Origin: Globodera rostochiensis
Taxonomy: Eukaryota > Nematoda > Chromadorea > Rhabditida > Heteroderidae
Assembly: GCA_018350325.1 (NCBI GenBank)
Contig: JAEVLN010000030.1
Span: 310,001-374,000, forward strand
Direction of reading: 5' to 3'
DNA: 64,000 nucleotides
Shown here: piece after piece, positions 24,566 to 34,841 of the stretch
Position numbering within the stretch: the first letter of the stretch is position 1
Layout: every line of letters begins with the position of its first letter
The notes under the pieces: generated by a model
Seen by the model: only the letters and a program-made list of their open reading frames with translations
What the model was told of the DNA's origin: nothing
Database searches by the model: none
Made by a program: the position numbers and the translations under genes

Positions 24566-27450
24566 AAACTGTTCTCTAAAAAAATCAATCAAAAATTACT
24601 TATACTCATTTAAATAGTAGAAGCAAAAATTCAAAAAACATATGACCATGACTGTATATTTTAAGTTTAAATTTTTGAACTATTATATAAATTAAAATTT
24701 ATGTTTGAGGTTTAAAATTGACTGGACTTTGGCAACGCTTTATGGTAACTTTTTGTATTTTTACTAAATTAGCATGCTCAAATGTTATTTCAGTTTTTAA
24801 TTTTTAAAATCGTTTTTTGAATTTTTAAGTAATAAATATTAATTTAGCGTATTTTAGATTATTTAATTTGTAAATAAACTTTTTTAATATAACCACATAA
24901 ATAACGCTTGAGGCTTTTGGCATTAAACAATGTATGAAATAGGTAAAGTTTCATAATTTTGTAGAATGCTTTTATTATTTTTGCTCAATATTTATTGGCT
25001 TTTACTGACAATTTTTATGATGCACATTTTATTATTGTAAAATCCTCCATAAGAAGTGATATTTTGTGGTATTCATGGGAAAGAGATCGGTTTGTTCGTT
25101 TTCACTTCCATCTTTGATTTAATTTTATTTTGCATTTGAAGATTTAATTTACGGCGCTAAGGGCTTCATAATTTTTTGGGCAGAAGAAGTATTTTGGCAA
25201 CATTAATGTTTTAATTAACAGACAGTTAATTGCAAATTTCTAATATTATCGTATAGATTATTGATTTAGTTAGAAATCTAAGATTTTTCACGTTTTAATT
25301 ATTTTAGAAAGTTCTTAAATTATTTTAATTTATTTACACCTTCTCAGAAAGTTTGAGCAAATATTACGAAAACATTTTATATTACTCCAAAAATCTTAGA
25401 ATTTTTAATTACTAATAGGTTTTGACAGGACAAATTGTCCGTGACCGGTAAAAATTTTAAATAATTTATTGATTCTGCTTTCTCCATATATAATCCAATA
25501 ATATAAAAAGCAATAAAATAAATAAAGTTATTATATTCAATAATATAACAGAAAGCAATGAAGGTTAATCATCATTGTCCTGATCCCGAATCTGCGAAAA
25601 GATTTGATAAATAAAATAAATGAATAAAACAAAATGATAAAGGCAACCATTTAACATAAAACATAGGCTACTTTTAGTTATCAAAACATGCATATAATAA
25701 TATACATTACAAGAGCAAACGTAATTTAACTCGAAAATTAATATATTTATATATTTCATTGATTCGAATTAAGTTTATTGCGAAGCAGTTTATCAATTAA
25801 CTGGAAGTAAGCAACAAATAAAGACATCGTCACACGAAGAGATTGAAAGACGTTACGCAAGACCAGATACCAAGTTTATTAGTAATTTAGAAAATGAAAA
25901 TTTCATCATTAATTGCAAACACAAATGAATCATGTTTCAATGTTTCAAAAAATTAATAAAACTAATATTGTATTAATGAATCATTGTTATAATTAGTATG
26001 AATATTTTGAAATCAATTCAATAAAATTTTAATTATTCAACAAAATTTAAATATCCATTTGGCCTCTCTGCCGGGCATTATCGACCCGAATCTTCTGTAG
26101 AAAAAAAGAAGGCGCTAATCTTCATGATTTCCGTTATGTCCGGTTAATTTGTTTTGTATCCAGACCATTCTTACCATTGTTAAATTTTTTTAAATTATAA
26201 TTTATTATGCTATTTTAACTGTGAAAACATAAAATGATCAGTAATTAAATTCTCGTAGCTCAGGTATACATATTTGTTTGCTAAAATTAAAAGAAGGTTA
26301 TAATCAAAGATTTAATCTAAAATTAAAATAATAAACAAAAAACCAAAGTGAACATTGAAATACTGTTTGTGCCGAGTCCGCCATTTCTCAACAATATGCA
26401 ATGCAATTGAATTAAAAAATTTTACTCTAATATGTTACGCAAATGAATTTGAAGGAAGAAATTTGCCCAAAATAATAATGTAAATTTATAAACGGCAACA
26501 AAATAACGCCGAGGTACAAAAGCCGGAATGTATGGAGATTATTGTGTTTATTACGCGAGCGATGCAACAATGATTTGAATCTGAGAATAGCAAATATTAT
26601 TTGAATGGTTACGAAACAAAGCTATTTAAAAAATAAATTTATAAATATTTTTGTTTTAAATAAAAAATTTTTAATATTTTGTTTAAATTTATATATGTTT
26701 TTATCTTATGTTAAACAAAGCCGACAGTGTTGCAAGTGCATGAACCCTATAGACGTTTAAATGATTAATATATAAAGAAGTGCAATAGTCAATAAAAATT
26801 TTAAAGCAATAGAGTACAATTTGGTATTTTAATTTCAAATAAAAAAAATCACTTCAATATCGTTTTTAACCGGCGCGTAGTAGCAATTAATCTATTAATT
26901 TGAAATTTAAATTAATTATAAATTTAATAGTTAAAAATTTTGTTAATAATAATTGCTCTATTTATTAAAACAATAAAGTTATAATACATTCAAAATGCAA
27001 CTTAATGCTTGTGAGCCATTTGTTCAAATATCAAATTCAAAATTGAAATCATTTAAAAAAAATTATGAGACGAGCAGGAATCAAAATATTGTAAGCAATA
27101 AAATTATTACTAAACAATAAAATAGGGATATTTTTAAAAGTAATTATAAATTTTCTTGTTGCATAAGTATTAATAACCTCACAAGCATAAATCTTTTCTT
27201 TGTGCTTAAAAATAAAAACAATTTCAAAATCATCAAGATTATAGTAAAAATTGTAATTAAATAAATAAATAAAATAATACCGTTTGAATTGATTATTAGC
27301 TTGATTTTAACAATTAAGCAAAACTTTAAAAAATTCAAAACATGCAGCCAAGGAAATGGTAACAAAAAAATTAAATTTAAATTCTATATTTATGTGAAAG
27401 AGAAGGAGCGATTTCGCTAGAGTGTGAAACTTTCCCAATTAAATTCGCAG

Positions 27451-27550
27451 ACAAGCCTTGATGTCTCTATTGGAGACTCTGACCATCTTCAAAAGCTCGG
27501 AGGGCAAAAAGATGGCGGATCAGCTGCTGGGCTTTTACAAAAATAAATGA
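27451..27550 (+). CDS. Terminal exon of an unidentified gene (unit 2)
   Basis: Exact counterpart of the exon at 23683-23782, produced by the tandem duplication; acceptor, phase and stop codon are all retained. If the duplication is real in the organism, the gene has two alternative 3' ends or a duplicated tail. Confidence 0.5.
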
Positions 27551-27822
27551 GCTAAACAACTAATATTTTATATGAACTTCGTAAATTATTTTTCATCATT
27601 TAATTAAATTTGTTACAGCAAAAGCAAAAAACAACTACCCAAATAAGTAAATATGAAAGTCTTATATTTATTGATACATAAAATACTTAAAATAACTATG
27701 TGTTATTCTTTAAAAGTTAACAAACCCTAATATTTATAAAAATAAACGCATGCTCTTAATTTAAAATGTCTCACATTTTGTAATATCATAAATATTTAAG
27801 CAATAATTAGTTGGATTTTTGC

Positions 27823-27912
27823 ATGACAGTGTTTGTCAGCACAGGAGATGGTCGACCTAAATATAAAAGTATATTCAAAACCGATTCGAAATACAGCCAA
27901 ACAAATGCTTGA
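27823..27912 (+). CDS. Candidate 29-aa ORF or exon
   Basis: ATG at 27823 opens MTVFVSTGDGRPKYKSIFKT and continues to TGA 27910-27912, 29 residues, hydrophilic and basic. It lies just beyond the tandem duplication. It could be a short peptide gene or an exon of the neighbouring gene. No family recognised. Confidence 0.3.
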   Translation: MTVFVSTGDGRPKYKSIFKTDSKYSQTNA

Positions 27913-28886
27913 GTTTAGTACATATTAATATGCTGTCAAATTAAAATTATATTAAATTAAAATTTGTTTATTTCCTTTGATAAGTCAATTGCAAAAAATT
28001 AAAAACATTAAGAATAAGGAGTTTAAACTTAATAATTAAAGCACACCAGGAATATACTTTTTAGGGCGATTAAGCGACAAAAACGAAACACCTCGGCATC
28101 AGATCTTATGGGTAAAAATGATAAAACAATTCATTCTAATTAGATGTCACCGAATACGGGTAACAAGAAAAATATCGCTGTGCGAGTACAAAAAACGGCG
28201 GTTTGTTCGCGAGTTTATAAAAACAAATAAATTTACATATAAAAATGTATAAGCTTTAAAATTCTTAAATACATAAAGCCATTACTACACAAACACAGAA
28301 AGGAGAATTATTTGAGCTGTAAGCAGATCTCAACGAGTAATAATTATTCTGTCGGTCCTTCAATATAACTCGAAATTCAATTGAAAATTAAAAATTGTTT
28401 ATTTAAAAGTTTGGGACTCAGGCTGTAAATAAAGTGATTCAAAATAATATCTAAATATTTAAATCTAAGATAACAGAAAACAAACTGGTCTAAAATAGCG
28501 TTAAAATTTTCAAAAAGAATATAAGAACAATCAAAAATAAAAATAATTATAATTTGAACCAAAAAAATATCAAAAAACGTATTTATCCAAGCAATTTTTA
28601 ATTTGTTCGGAATAAAAAGTAAATAATAAAACAACATTTTATCGTAATAATGATAACAGAATTTCGTCCACCATCTCTGGCGCTATCTGGATTTGACGAG
28701 CAGATGTCTGTGATAACCACACGCAAGTCGCGATATTTATGCAATACATTTTACATATATTTGTAATACTTTTATAAAGAAAAAGTAAAATATGTAATTC
28801 ACTATATAATAAAGGAAACTAAAATAAAAATTTTATCATATTCAAATTAAAATAAATTATTGAAACCTTACAATAAAAGTACGAAT

Positions 28887-29025
28887 TAGGGTTGGACAAG
28901 AACGGATATCCGGAACCGGAACCGGGCCCGGTATCCGGGTGTTTTGGGCAAATTATCCGGGACCGGTATCCGGGTGTCCAGCATCCGGGACCGGGGGTTG
29001 GATCCGGGCGGGTTAAGCACCCCTA
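28887..29025. mobile_element. Possible hAT-type MITE remnant
   Basis: Begins TAGGGTTGGACAAGAACGGA and ends TTAAGCACCCCTA, imperfect inverted ends, with iterated CCGGTATCCGGG and CCGGAACCGG words inside. No 8-bp target duplication is evident (GTACGAAT against ATTATGGT), so the element is degraded or the ends are misplaced. It lies in the segment absent from copy 2 of the dispersed duplication. Confidence 0.4.
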
Positions 29026-29545
29026 ATTATGGTATTTTTCGGAGAGATTTTTTTTTTGATGGTGTTAGCGCTAGTAAAATTTTTGAATTTGCGAGACAAT
29101 TTGCTATTCCCTATTAAAATTAAATAAGAGAAATGGGCTTCTGTATTTTTTTATAATTAATTAACAATTTCACAAAACAATTGGCTCTCAACAAAAATTG
29201 CTAAAATTTTCTTTAAAAATTATGCTTGCGCTAATTTCGAGCTAATTTAAATAAAATAGCTAAAAATAGAACATAACAAATTTAAAAACAAAGCTATTCG
29301 AATGCTTAAAAAGCATACTACGCCGGGTTGTTTATTTAACTACATACAGAAATTGATAATGATAATTTTCACACAAATTTAACCTTTAACTTAATTTAAG
29401 CAACGTTTAAAATTAATTTAAAAATATTGCATTACAGAAAAAAATGGGTTATAAGCAGAAATCATGTTTGCAATTTAAGTATGAATATAACTAATCAACG
29501 CAAACTTTAATATAATAAAAATATACAAATTAATTTTTAAATTGT

Positions 29546-29551
29546 AATAGA
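29546..29551 (+). repeat. Target site duplication, left (AATAGA)
   Basis: AATAGA immediately precedes the element start AGCAGTG and is repeated at 37821-37826; the empty site at 55219-55224 has it once. Confidence 0.92.
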
Positions 29552-30340
29552 AGCAGTGTTGCCCCAAGAATCTGGCCCCAAATTTCATGGCCCGTCAACC
29601 CCTTCCCCTCTTCCCGCGCACACACCTTTCCACCCGCCCGGGAAGCCAACTGAGCGCCAACCTCCCAAGCCACCGGCTTTCCCTTTTCCTCCCTCCCCCA
29701 CCTTACCCCGAACCCTGTCCCTTCCCCTCTTCCCGCGCACACACCTTTCCACCCGCCCGGGAAGCCAACTGAGCGCCAACCTCCCAAGCCACCGGCTTTG
29801 CCTTTCCTCCCTCAGGGGAAGGCCGATTGAGCGCCAGCCTCTTAAGAAGGGCAACCAGATACTAAGGCCCGCTGAGCGCCATAATTTAAGGGAAATCCGC
29901 CCCAAATTTCATGGCCCGTCAACCCGCTCCCTCCCTCCAGACTCCCCCCCCCCCCTTTTCCAGCACATATCTTTCCCCTTCCCTCCCTCCCAACCCCTAT
30001 CCCCTTCCTTCCCTCCCTATTGACCCCTCACCTTCCTCCCCTCCCCTTCCCCACACCACTTCTCCCTCACGGGCAAGCCAACTGAGCACCAGACTTTTAT
30101 GAAGAAAACGGCTTCCAGAGATTGAAGCCAGATGAGCACCAGATTTTTTTGATGTAGGGAATGATACGGATATGGCCCCAAATTTCTCTGCCCGTCAACC
30201 CTATCCCCTTCCCTCCCTCCCGACCCCACCCCCCCCTTCCCGTGCACACCACTTCCCTCCCTCCCGGAAAGCCAACTGAGCGCCAGACGTTTATGAGAAA
30301 ACGACATCTCCACCCGCTCCTCCCTCTTATCGTATTGAGA
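29552..30340 (+). repeat. GC-rich subterminal repeats of the left arm
   Basis: Imperfect tandem modules combine CCCCAAATTTCATGGCCCGT (three times: 29574, 29903, 30175, the last diverged), C/T-rich tracts, and a GCCAACTGAGCGCCA-type word that recurs seven times (for example 29645, 29764, 29823, 29869, 30075, 30127, 30272). Strong C-over-G skew on this strand. Open frames here are proline/serine/arginine repeats produced by the tracts and are not genes. Confidence 0.85.
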
Positions 30341-30677
30341 TCTTAATGGCGAAAACATAAAAGGAATTTTATATAATCAGGAACTTGTAAGGGTTTCAGA
30401 AGACCCCAGACTTGCGGAATATTAAAAACGCGAGTTCGTAAAGGGGTCAAAGAACATTTTGTTCGGTGGTTGGTAGACACAAACAAACCAAACAGTTGGG
30501 TAAAAGATTCGGATTTTGAAAAGAAATAGAATGGGGGTTATTCCATACCGAAGAGGACATGTTTTAGAAGAATTAGAGGTTTCTTCTGATCTCAAAAGGT
30601 GAATGCCTATTAAGAAAAAGGTGAATGATAAACCAATTTATGTTTATAAGGAAGGTCAAAGGATGAGATGCCCAAGA

Positions 30678-31262
30678 ATGACAAACAGTACGACAATGTA
30701 TCACGATTATGACAAACAGTATGACTACGACGTGAAAAGTGTGACTATAATAGGACGTTATAAAGACTCTTGTATGATTAAGTATGACTATTATGAGCCT
30801 GTTATGACAATTATATGACAAAACAATGACTATGGTATGCCTATTGTATGACCAAGTATGACAAATGATGACTGTGACATGAGAAGATGACCAGGTGATG
30901 ACTATAACGTGAGAAAATTATGACTATGACATGACTAATGTATGACAATACGATACCACGGTATGACAAAATATTACTATGATATGACATATTATTAGTA
31001 TTACAAGACAAAGTATGAATAGTATTACAAATGGACGATCAAGGGAAGACAAATTAAGACTCGGTTATGACTATCACACGAAAAAATAATGGCGATTATG
31101 ACTATGACATGACAAATATATGACAAACAGCATGCCAAAATATAACATACGCATGATATGACAAAAGATGACAATAATTGACAATAACGACTATGTTGAT
31201 GGAGTGTTAATGACGATTAGTAATGATGCATATGATAGGGTATAATGATTAAAATGCCGTAT
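30678..31262 (+). repeat. Degenerate TATGAC tract, left arm
   Basis: About 580 bp dominated by variants of TATGACAA, ATGACTATGACATG and GATTATGAC. The apparent 71-codon frame in it is a translation of the repeat. Confidence 0.85.
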
Positions 31263-31823
31263 GAGATGGGGAAAAAATGAGGGCAAAAATATATCGTATG
31301 ATGACTACGAATATGCTTTTGATGTGACAAATAAATATTAAGTAAAATTCTCTCTTGGTAACAATGCTATCAACAAGATGTGGCGTCACTTCCGTCCACA
31401 ACCCATTACAAATGGGGCCAAAGGAGTATCCTTTCCAACCCAACCGCCCGGCGAAGGTCCATCAAGAGGTCTACAAAACCTATCTAGTCTGTGAATTTGG
31501 ATCTGTTTTATACAAATGATATATCATTTGAAAGAGGAGATTTTTCTGCACAGAATTACTTCGCAAATATTTTTTTAAAGACCAATGAACGATACTATGT
31601 GCTCATAGTGTAATAAGGCTATTGGTACTGCAAAATACAAGTTCAAAGTAATCCATTAATTTAACCGAGATCCAAGCCTAATGGATGTTTTTTCTACAAA
31701 AAATGCCCCGATTACACAAACCACCAACCAAAAGCTTAATCAAATGGTCCCCCAAAACTTATTGGGCCCATTGCCAAATCCAAAATTCAACTTCCCCCCC
31801 CCCGTCCCTCAAGGTCATTTCGG

Positions 31824-32046
31824 CACCTGTCAATCAAACTTTTCTCCGTGCACCAAAAATTTCATCGGACCGATTACCTGTCAATCAAACTTTTTTCTCC
31901 GCTTAAAATTTGCAACAAAGATTTCGACAGATTACCAATCGATTTCATTTTTGTGACATGTTAAATAAGGTTCGAAATAAGGGGTAGCGAGTCGGGTAAA
32001 AGTAGCGAAAGGGGGTGTAGCGAGTTGGCGGGTAGCGAGCAGGGTA
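31824..32046 (+). repeat. Short direct repeats in the element spacer
   Basis: CCTGTCAATCAAACTTTT occurs twice (near 31827 and 31879), and a GTAGCGAG-type word recurs four times at 31984-32040. The same repeats are mirrored in the right arm (35355-35580). Function unknown; this is the only sizeable non-coding stretch between the TATGAC tract and the genes. Confidence 0.6.
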
Positions 32047-32407
32047 AATACCCCGGCGGCTGTAATTTCACCTAAACGATATAGGGCACGTGTTTACGGA
32101 GGGAGGGGGGTGATAAAATAAGAGGATGGGGGCGCTGGTTAAAAACCAAACCCTATCGGGCCTTTTGCCAAATCTAAAATACGTACCCGCCACATTTTCA
32201 AGGCCATATCGCCGAGTGAAAAATATGAGAAGAAGGTCAGAAATTTGAGAAACTTTATCAGAATTATGAGAAGCTGGTCGGAAAAATTGAATTAGGACAG
32301 AAACTGATGGTCAAAGGAGAATAGAATGACCAATATGAAAAACGTGGATATGAGAATAAGAGAAAAAAAACTGCGAACTGTACGAAATTCAACATCGTTG
32401 AAAAAAA

Positions 32408-32415
32408 TATAAAAG
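32408..32415 (+). promoter_or_regulatory. TATA-like box before the left first gene
   Basis: TATAAAAG lies 35 bp upstream of the ATG at 32443, implying a very short leader. Confidence 0.45.
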
Positions 32416-32442
32416 CAAATCCAAATCACCGAAAAAGAAAAC

Positions 32443-32793
32443 ATGTACGAATTTAGCCCTCAAGTAAGGGAGAATACAGTATTTCTGAAAAAGATAGCCT
32501 CTAACCGTTCAGATCGAAAGAAGAACGAATTAATCGAGTCTGCAACTACCGACCAAATTTTGGCAATTGTTGAAATTTGTGTAAACATTTTGAGTTTTAA
32601 TTTCAAACTTAATAAAAGCCAAAAACAAAAACTTATCCAGTACGCAGATTTTTATCGGGCTATTGCCAGATCACGTTCGGAAAAGGCAGCAAGAAAAGAA
32701 ATACAGCAGGGAAGCGGAATAGCGCTAGGAGCACTCATAATCCCTGTTCTAAGTGTTCTAGCTCAACATTTGTTAGAAAAAATCATATCATGA
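32443..32793 (+). CDS. Element gene 1, left copy: 116-aa basic protein with hydrophobic Gly/Ala tail
   Basis: A predicted virion- or core-type small protein. Residues 16-30 are basic (KKIASNRSDRKK), 35-60 form a probable helix (DQILAIVEICVNILSF), 60-86 are basic and helical, and 89-112 are a Gly/Ala/Leu-rich hydrophobic tail (QGSGIALGALIIPVLSVLAQ). Small basic proteins with this kind of tail recall, from memory, the pX-like core proteins of adenovirus/adintovirus-like elements; this is a resemblance in architecture, not a verified homology. The start follows a TATA-like box by 35 bp. Its stop codon TGA overlaps the next gene's ATG as ATGA. An identical translation is encoded by the right arm (34464-34814). 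Codon use and GC content are unlike the AT-rich host islands. Confidence 0.75.
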   Translation: MYEFSPQVRENTVFLKKIASNRSDRKKNELIESATTDQILAIVEICVNILSFNFKLNKSQKQKLIQYADFYRAIARSRSEKAARKEIQQGSGIALGALIIPVLSVLAQHLLEKIIS

Positions 32794-33302
32794 AATTTGC
32801 AAAGAAAACGATAATGGTCCCAGAAGCGGAATACCATTCGTTATTAAACGCGTTCAGGGGCGGAGATTATCTGCAAAATGAAAAAGCCTTATTAGATGCA
32901 AAGATTATGCAAAATTTAGAAGATCCAACAATAAGTGAAGATCTTAAAGCGAGTAGACATAGTTGGCTTTATAAGGAGCGAAGAATGATAAAAAGAATGG
33001 TTGATAATAGACCGCAAAGAGTTGTGATTGTTAACCAAAATGCGGCACCTAATGTTGCACCATATTTGGGGGTTAGTCAGCCGAATAGCCAGGCAACCGA
33101 GGAGCCAAGAAAATTCATAGTGCCTACAAAAAGGCTCAGAAGGGAAGAAAACGAAAGTGAGGAAGTGGATAAAAACTTGATAGATGAAAACATGAGGGCG
33201 GTGATTCAATCTTCGTCAAATGAAGAAGAACCCCCATTCGAAATACACTCCCCAGTTTCTTCCGAAACATCGTCGACGCCACCAAGTCTTGAATTTTCCT
33301 GA
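32790..33302 (+). CDS. Element gene 2, left copy: truncated at the fold-back junction (170 aa)
   Basis: Overlaps gene 1 by the four bases ATGA, the arrangement used for coupled termination-reinitiation in some viruses. Residues 1-162 are identical to the 292-residue right-arm copy. At 33277 the arm ends and the frame runs into unrelated sequence, adding TPPSLEFS before TGA. The C-terminal 130 residues of the intact protein are therefore missing. It keeps the N-terminal MVPEAEYHSLL region, a basic KERRMIKRM stretch, the PTKRLRREE basic motif and an acidic serine-rich linker. Probably non-functional or dominant-interfering; that is speculation. Confidence 0.75.
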   Translation: MKFAKKTIMVPEAEYHSLLNAFRGGDYLQNEKALLDAKIMQNLEDPTISEDLKASRHSWLYKERRMIKRMVDNRPQRVVIVNQNAAPNVAPYLGVSQPNSQATEEPRKFIVPTKRLRREENESEEVDKNLIDENMRAVIQSSSNEEEPPFEIHSPVSSETSSTPPSLEFS

Positions 33303-33980
33303 CTTATGCTTATAATAACGATAACCATCGCAAAATTTCCCCTTCACATCTTTTATTGTGTTTAATTTGGGCATTTTTTATTTTGCATATACCCCCCTAA
33401 AACGCATACCCTATATACTTTTAGGTGAACTTTCACCCGATTACACCTCTTTTCACCTATTTTGTGTTCACCTTTTTCACCTACTTGCATTTCACCTTTT
33501 TACCCGGTTGTGTTTAACCCGCATTATCTTTTTGACACGTCGACGCCGGCCATACGCGCGCAATAACGTACGGCAATATCATATTAATCTATAGCCTTGC
33601 CCATAATGTAGGCTTAAACGGTTTTTTCATCTGCTGTTGCGTGCCGGTATTTTTTATAGGGTTGTTTTTTATAAAAACTTTTGTACCTTTTCCCCACATG
33701 GCGCTTGACTTGTCAACCATTTCTCGTATTTTCGCGTCTTTTAAGAGCCTATCCTTTAGAAATTTTGCTCCCCGGGGTGTGTCCATCTCTTCTCCTGCGA
33801 GATATTTCAAGACGTTCTTATAATTGCTGTCATCAATTGGCAGGTTTTTATTAGACTGAACTTTCCCTCTTGCTGTTATTTTAAATGTATCTTTGTTTTT
33901 AGATACATAATTAAAAAGATCTCCTAATAAGTTGGGGTGAATGATCGTAGTAGGGCGCAATTTTTCGGGTGTTTTAAAAA
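33277..33980. other. Unduplicated centre of the palindrome
   Basis: 704 bp holding the C-terminal part of the right-arm gene 2 (33589-33980) and about 310 bp of non-coding DNA (33277-33588) with a TTTCACCT repeat block. This is the only part of the element present once, and it contains the fold-back junction. Confidence 0.85.
33421..33500. promoter_or_regulatory. TTTCACCT repeat block, central copy
   Basis: The word TTTCACCT or close variants recurs about every 10-16 bp, beginning TTAGGTGAA. More than 50 bp are shared with the block at 35181-35282, including ACCTCTTTTCACCTATTTTG. It lies beyond the end of gene 2, where the next gene of a parental element would start. Candidate promoter or factor-binding array. 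Confidence 0.5.
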
Positions 33981-34467
33981 TCGACGATGTTTCGGAAGAA
34001 ACTGGGGAGTGTATTTCGAATGGGGGTTCTTCTTCATTTGACGAAGATTGAATCACCGCCCTCATGTTTTCATCTATCAAGTTTTTATCCACTTCCTCAC
34101 TTTCGTTTTCTTCCCTTCTGAGCCTTTTTGTAGGCACTATGAATTTTCTTGGCTCCTCGGTTGCCTGGCTATTCGGCTGACTAACCCCCAAATATGGTGC
34201 AACATTAGGTGCCGCATTTTGGTTAACAATCACAACTCTTTGCGGTCTATTATCAACCATTCTTTTTATCATTCTTCGCTCCTTATAAAGCCAACTATGT
34301 CTACTCGCTTTAAGATCTTCACTTATTGTTGGATCTTCTAAATTTTGCATAATCTTTGCATCTAATAAGGCTTTTTCATTTTGCAGATAATCTCCGCCCC
34401 TGAACGCGTTTAATAACGAATGGTATTCCGCTTCTGGGACCATTATCGTTTTCTTTGCAAATTTCAT
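33589..34467 (-). CDS. Element gene 2, right copy: full-length 292-aa protein
   Basis: The intact version of the second gene. Residues 1-25 begin with KKTIMVPEAEYHSLLNAF, 50-72 are basic (SWLYKERRMIKRM), 112-120 look like a nuclear-localisation motif (PTKRLRREE), 120-165 are an acidic Ser/Glu-rich linker, and 175-292 are a basic C-terminal domain with NLLGDLFNYV, NVLKYLAGEEMDTPRGAKFL and SSAMWGKGTKV. The combination of a short N-terminal motif, disordered linker and compact C-terminal domain suggests a small nucleic-acid- or capsid-associated protein; no enzymatic motif is visible. Overlaps gene 1 by ATGA. Similar small proteins occur, as far as I recall, beside gene 1-like proteins in invertebrate Polinton-type elements, which a search should test. 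Confidence 0.75.
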   Translation of the reverse strand: MKFAKKTIMVPEAEYHSLLNAFRGGDYLQNEKALLDAKIMQNLEDPTISEDLKASRHSWLYKERRMIKRMVDNRPQRVVIVNQNAAPNVAPYLGVSQPNSQATEEPRKFIVPTKRLRREENESEEVDKNLIDENMRAVIQSSSNEEEPPFEIHSPVSSETSSIFKTPEKLRPTTIIHPNLLGDLFNYVSKNKDTFKITARGKVQSNKNLPIDDSNYKNVLKYLAGEEMDTPRGAKFLKDRLLKDAKIREMVDKSSAMWGKGTKVFIKNNPIKNTGTQQQMKKPFKPTLWARL

Positions 34468-34814
34468 GATATGATTTTTTCTAACAAATGTTGAGCTAGA
34501 ACACTTAGAACAGGGATTATGAGTGCTCCTAGCGCTATTCCGCTTCCCTGCTGTATTTCTTTTCTTGCTGCCTTTTCCGAACGTGATCTGGCAATAGCCC
34601 GATAAAAATCTGCGTACTGGATAAGTTTTTGTTTTTGGCTTTTATTAAGTTTGAAATTAAAACTCAAAATGTTTACACAAATTTCAACAATTGCCAAAAT
34701 TTGGTCGGTAGTTGCAGACTCGATTAATTCGTTCTTCTTTCGATCTGAACGGTTAGAGGCTATCTTTTTCAGAAATACTGTATTCTCCCTTACTTGAGGG
34801 CTAAATTCGTACAT
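34464..34814 (-). CDS. Element gene 1, right copy: 116-aa basic protein
   Basis: Translation identical to the left-arm copy (32443-32793). This copy keeps its upstream TTTCACCT block (35181-35282) and is followed by the full-length gene 2, so it is the better candidate for an expressed unit. TGA at 34464-34466 overlaps the gene 2 start. Confidence 0.75.
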   Translation of the reverse strand: MYEFSPQVRENTVFLKKIASNRSDRKKNELIESATTDQILAIVEICVNILSFNFKLNKSQKQKLIQYADFYRAIARSRSEKAARKEIQQGSGIALGALIIPVLSVLAQHLLEKIIS

Positions 34815-34841
34815 GTTTTCTTTTTCGGTGATTTGGATTTG

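Larger units (their letters stand above)
23840..27607 (+). repeat. Tandem duplication, unit 2 (3768 bp)
   Basis: Second copy of the preceding block, ending at TTTCATCATTTAATTAA (27607), the same words that end unit 1 at 23839. All contents of unit 1 recur at +3768: fold-back element 24112-24565, exon-like islands, and terminal exon 27451-27550. Downstream sequence is unique. Confidence 0.95.
28102..29551 (+). repeat. Dispersed duplication, copy 1, left part
   Basis: From the words CTTATGGGTAAAAATG near 28102 this sequence matches 54409-55224 closely. Copy 1 holds an extra segment, about 28676-29302, missing from copy 2, where CCACCATCTC joins directly to ATGCTTAAAAAGCAT. The duplication continues on the far side of the palindromic element (37827-39505). 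It begins at the last bases of an exon that is complete only in copy 2 (54333-54415). Confidence 0.9.
29552..33276 (+). repeat. Left arm of the palindrome
   Basis: Inverted copy of 33981-37820. It lacks about 150 bp found in the right arm (the TTTCACCT block, 35196-35344) and has a 27-bp insertion near 30560-30587 relative to it; otherwise only scattered differences. The arm stops in the middle of the second gene, at CATCGTCGA. Confidence 0.93.

Noticed and set aside
29556..30358. Several open frames of 61-155 codons on both strands in the element ends (and their mirrors at 37.1-37.9 kb)
   Set aside because: Proline/serine/arginine or glycine/arginine repeats created by C/T tracts and the iterated TGAGCGCCA word; frames differ between arms because of small indels.
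30603..30818. 71-codon frame in the TATGAC tract
   Set aside because: Translation of a degenerate DNA repeat; no domain-like composition.
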